A stretch of 64,000 nt of DNA from an uncultured Pelagibacteraceae bacterium (GTDB lineage: Bacteria > Pseudomonadota > Alphaproteobacteria > Pelagibacterales > Pelagibacteraceae): the NCBI GenBank assembly GCA_902613065.1, contig CACMFU010000003.1, forward strand, positions 47,835 through 111,834, given 5' to 3'. Under the pieces are notes generated by a model, which saw nothing but the letters and a program-made list of their open reading frames with translations, had not been told where the DNA came from and made no database searches. A program made the translations under genes and the position numbers. Of the stretch, positions 62,460 through 64,000 are shown piece by piece. Each line of letters starts with the position of its first letter. Within the stretch, counting starts at the first letter, position 1.

Positions 62460-63650
62460 ATGAAAAAATTACTAATAGGTATATTCGTGTTTATCTTAAG
62501 CTTTACTTCAAAAGCTTTTTCAGATGGGCATGGAATTAAAATGGGTGTTATTTTAGGATTTACTGGTCCAATTGAAACCCTAACACCTGCAATGGCAGCT
62601 TCTGCTGAACTTGCTTTTAAAGAAGCTTCAGACTCTGGCTCATTATTAGGTGGAAAAAAAATATCTGTAGAAAGAGCTGACTCAACTTGTGTCGACTCTG
62701 CTGCTGCTACAACTGCTGCTGAAGGTTTAGTTTCAGGTGGTGTTGTTGCTATTATGGGTGCTGATTGTTCTGGTGTTACAGGTGCAATAGCAACTAATGT
62801 TGCTGTGCCAAATGGTGTTGTTATGATTTCACCATCAGCTACATCTCCAGGATTAACTGATCTTAATGATAATGGTTATTTCTTCAGAACTGCTCCATCA
62901 GATGCTAGAGGAGGACAAGTCTTAGCCGATATTACAAAGGACAGAAAAGTTAAATCATTAGCTGTAACTCATACTAACAATGACTACGGAAAAGGTTTAG
63001 CTGATGTTTATGTAGCTGCAGTTAAAGCTCATGGTATTAAAGTAACAGCTGTTACAGCACACGAAGAAGGTAAAGGTGACTATGGTGCAGAAGTAGCGAC
63101 ACTTGCAGCAGCAGGTGGAGATGCTCTTGCTGTTTTAGGTTACTTAGATCAAGCTGGTGGTAGCATTATTCAAGGATCATTAGACTCTGGATCATTTGAT
63201 ACTTTTGTTCTTTCAGATGGAATGATTGGTGACTCTCTTACTGACAGATTTGGAAAAGATTTAAATAAATCATTTGGATCTTTACCAGGATCAATGGGTA
63301 AAGGTGCTGGTATATTTAAAGAAGTTGCTAGTGCTGGTGGTATTGATTCATCAGGTCCTTACACAGGTGAAAGTTATGATGCAGCAGCCTTGATCACACT
63401 TGCAATGCAAGCTGGTGGAAAAGCTGACAGAATGACTGTTCAAAAAAATGTAATGTCAGTAGCCAATGCTCCTGGAACAAAAATTTATCCCGGCGAATTA
63501 AAAAAAGCACTTGATTTATTAGCTAAAGGAAAGGCAGTAAATTATGAAGGTGCTACAGCTGTTGAATTTACAGATGTCGGTGAAGCTTTTGGATCTTTTA
63601 TTGAAAAAGAAATAAAAGGTGGAAAGTTTAAAGACAAAAAGCAAAGATAA
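62460..63650 (+). CDS. Branched-chain amino acid-type ABC binding protein (LivK-like)
   Basis: 396-residue periplasmic binding protein of the type I/Liv family with signal peptide (LLIGIFVFILSFTSKAFS). Mature part: GHGIKMGVILGFTGPIETLTPAMAASAELAFKEA, GGVVAIMGADCSGVTGAIA, FFRTAPSDARGGQVLADI and HTNNDYGKGLADVYVAAVKA. Pocket Ser-Ala-Thr (SPSATSPGL) is typical. In SAR11 several such proteins bind non-Leu amino acids or other solutes. SD AAAGGGA upstream and a strong terminator follows, with permease genes on the other strand. Confidence 0.92.
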   Translation: MKKLLIGIFVFILSFTSKAFSDGHGIKMGVILGFTGPIETLTPAMAASAELAFKEASDSGSLLGGKKISVERADSTCVDSAAATTAAEGLVSGGVVAIMGADCSGVTGAIATNVAVPNGVVMISPSATSPGLTDLNDNGYFFRTAPSDARGGQVLADITKDRKVKSLAVTHTNNDYGKGLADVYVAAVKAHGIKVTAVTAHEEGKGDYGAEVATLAAAGGDALAVLGYLDQAGGSIIQGSLDSGSFDTFVLSDGMIGDSLTDRFGKDLNKSFGSLPGSMGKGAGIFKEVASAGGIDSSGPYTGESYDAAALITLAMQAGGKADRMTVQKNVMSVANAPGTKIYPGELKKALDLLAKGKAVNYEGATAVEFTDVGEAFGSFIEKEIKGGKFKDKKQR

Positions 63651-63659
63651 TTAGAAATT

Positions 63660-63687
63660 AAAACCCCAGTTTCTTAACTGGGGTTTT
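63660..63687 (+). terminator. Rho-independent terminator after Liv-type binding protein
   Basis: Perfect 12-base-pair stem AAAACCCCAGTT / AACTGGGGTTTT with a four-base loop (TCTT). T run after the stem on the plus strand; A run before it means it can also terminate the minus-strand LivM transcript. Ten bases after the binding-protein stop. Confidence 0.92.
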
Positions 63688-63754
63688 AAAATAAATATTT
63701 ATCAGATAAATAAAATATTAAACCTAAAACAATACCTAATAAAATATAATACAT
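63686..63754 (-). CDS. Possible 22-residue hydrophobic micro-ORF after LivM
   Basis: Minus strand from ATG at 63754 reads MYYILLGIVLGLIFYLSDKY and ends in LF, then TAA. The start sits in the LivM stop codon (TAATG) and its stop touches the terminator stem at 63686. The layout is what a coupled last gene would show, and the sequence is one membrane span. Such short runs also occur by chance in AT-rich DNA, so support is weak. Confidence 0.25.
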   Translation of the reverse strand: MYYILLGIVLGLIFYLSDKYLF

Positions 63755-64000
63755 TATTGTTTAATAATTTTTTCTGGAATAATTCCTTGAGGTCTATAAC
63801 GCATTATTAAAAGTAAACCAATTCCAATAACTAAGAATCTAAAATATGGAGCACTTTCAATTAAGTGAACTCTTACTGCATTAGTTTCTGGAAGATGAGA
63901 TGTAAACAAATTAATTAAAAATAATGCAATTGGAGCTGCTTCAACCCATAAAAACCAAACTACAAATCCCCCCAATATTGCTCCAAAATTATTTCCTGTT
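63754..64000 (-). CDS. livM: Branched-chain amino acid-type ABC permease LivM, C-terminal end (partial)
   Basis: The last 82 residues of a permease that runs off the right edge of the window; the reading frame stays open to base 64000 (TGNNFGAILGGFVVWFLWVE...). It ends with FLVIGIGLLLIMRYRPQGIIPEK, the LivM/LivH C-terminal hallmark (MRYRPQGL/I). Translates toward the Liv-type binding-protein gene, so the two converge around the shared terminator. Partial; start not visible. Confidence 0.88.
   Translation of the reverse strand, partial: TGNNFGAILGGFVVWFLWVEAAPIALFLINLFTSHLPETNAVRVHLIESAPYFRFLVIGIGLLLIMRYRPQGIIPEKIIKQ

Noticed and set aside
1..64000. tRNA, rRNA, transposon or prophage features
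   Set aside because: I found no cloverleaf-type sequences, rRNA segments, transposase or integrase genes, or long terminal repeats by eye.

Overview
The window looks like part of a SAR11 (Candidatus Pelagibacter-type, Alphaproteobacteria) genome. The reasons are strong AT richness, genes that overlap by 1-8 bases or lie a few bases apart, almost no non-coding DNA, no insertion sequences, and a heavy load of ABC transporters and enzymes for small methylated and nitrogenous osmolytes. I see no tRNA, rRNA, CRISPR array, transposase or phage gene. No gap between genes exceeds 300 bases; the largest true gap is about 141 bases (21764-21904).

Layout. (1) 1-8861: a photolyase gene meets, tail to tail, an eight-gene minus-strand run (csaA, lysE-type exporter, aconitase, YfgM-like, BamB-like lipoprotein, cupin-like, zapE, yjbQ) in which neighbours abut or overlap. 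(2) 8887-16253: argE, an aldehyde dehydrogenase, an agmatinase-family gene preceded by an apparently unlisted 44-residue membrane protein gene joined by an ATGA overlap, a membrane-anchored HExxH protein with a cyclophilin, and a fused 3-hydroxyacyl-CoA dehydrogenase/enoyl-CoA hydratase. (3) 16311-21763: a complete dipeptide-type ABC transporter with a fused double ATPase. (4) 21905-29348: a plus-strand run of two GcvT/DmdA-family methyltransferases, an S51-type hydrolase, an FMN 2-hydroxyacid dehydrogenase, a ThDP enzyme, a transthyretin/HIU-hydrolase-like protein and a thiolase; this reads as an unassigned catabolic route. (5) 29349-35806: a minus-strand spermidine/putrescine-type ABC transporter behind an M24 (creatinase/ectoine-hydrolase-like) enzyme and an EutA/maleate-isomerase-like enzyme. 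(6) 35868-45765: aldehyde dehydrogenase, VOC protein, two homocysteine methyltransferase-family enzymes, MsrA, a class C beta-lactamase-like protein, amidase, iron alcohol dehydrogenase and two EamA transporters. (7) 45759-58854: a betaine-type transporter (ProV, double ProW, ProX) next to a gamma-butyrobetaine dioxygenase-like enzyme, L-carnitine dehydrogenase, dehydrocarnitine cleavage enzyme (BKACE), betainyl-CoA thioesterase-like protein, CitE-like lyase and choline-dehydrogenase-like flavoprotein. (8) 58910-64000: a surface subtilase autotransporter-like protein, a Liv-type binding protein and the C-terminal end of LivM running off the window.

How it fits together. Region 7 can be read as an import-and-degradation island: quaternary amine uptake, hydroxylation of gamma-butyrobetaine to carnitine, oxidation, BKACE cleavage to betainyl-CoA plus acetoacetate, and release of glycine betaine. 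Betaine could then feed the homocysteine methyltransferases and GcvT-type methyl transfer to tetrahydrofolate encoded nearby. Three enzymes in this route (carnitine dehydrogenase, BKACE, thioesterase) are recognisable from family motifs; the route as a whole, the transporter substrate and the methyl fate are inferred. Regions 4 and 5 are likely additional osmolyte or amine catabolic modules whose substrates I cannot name from sequence alone.
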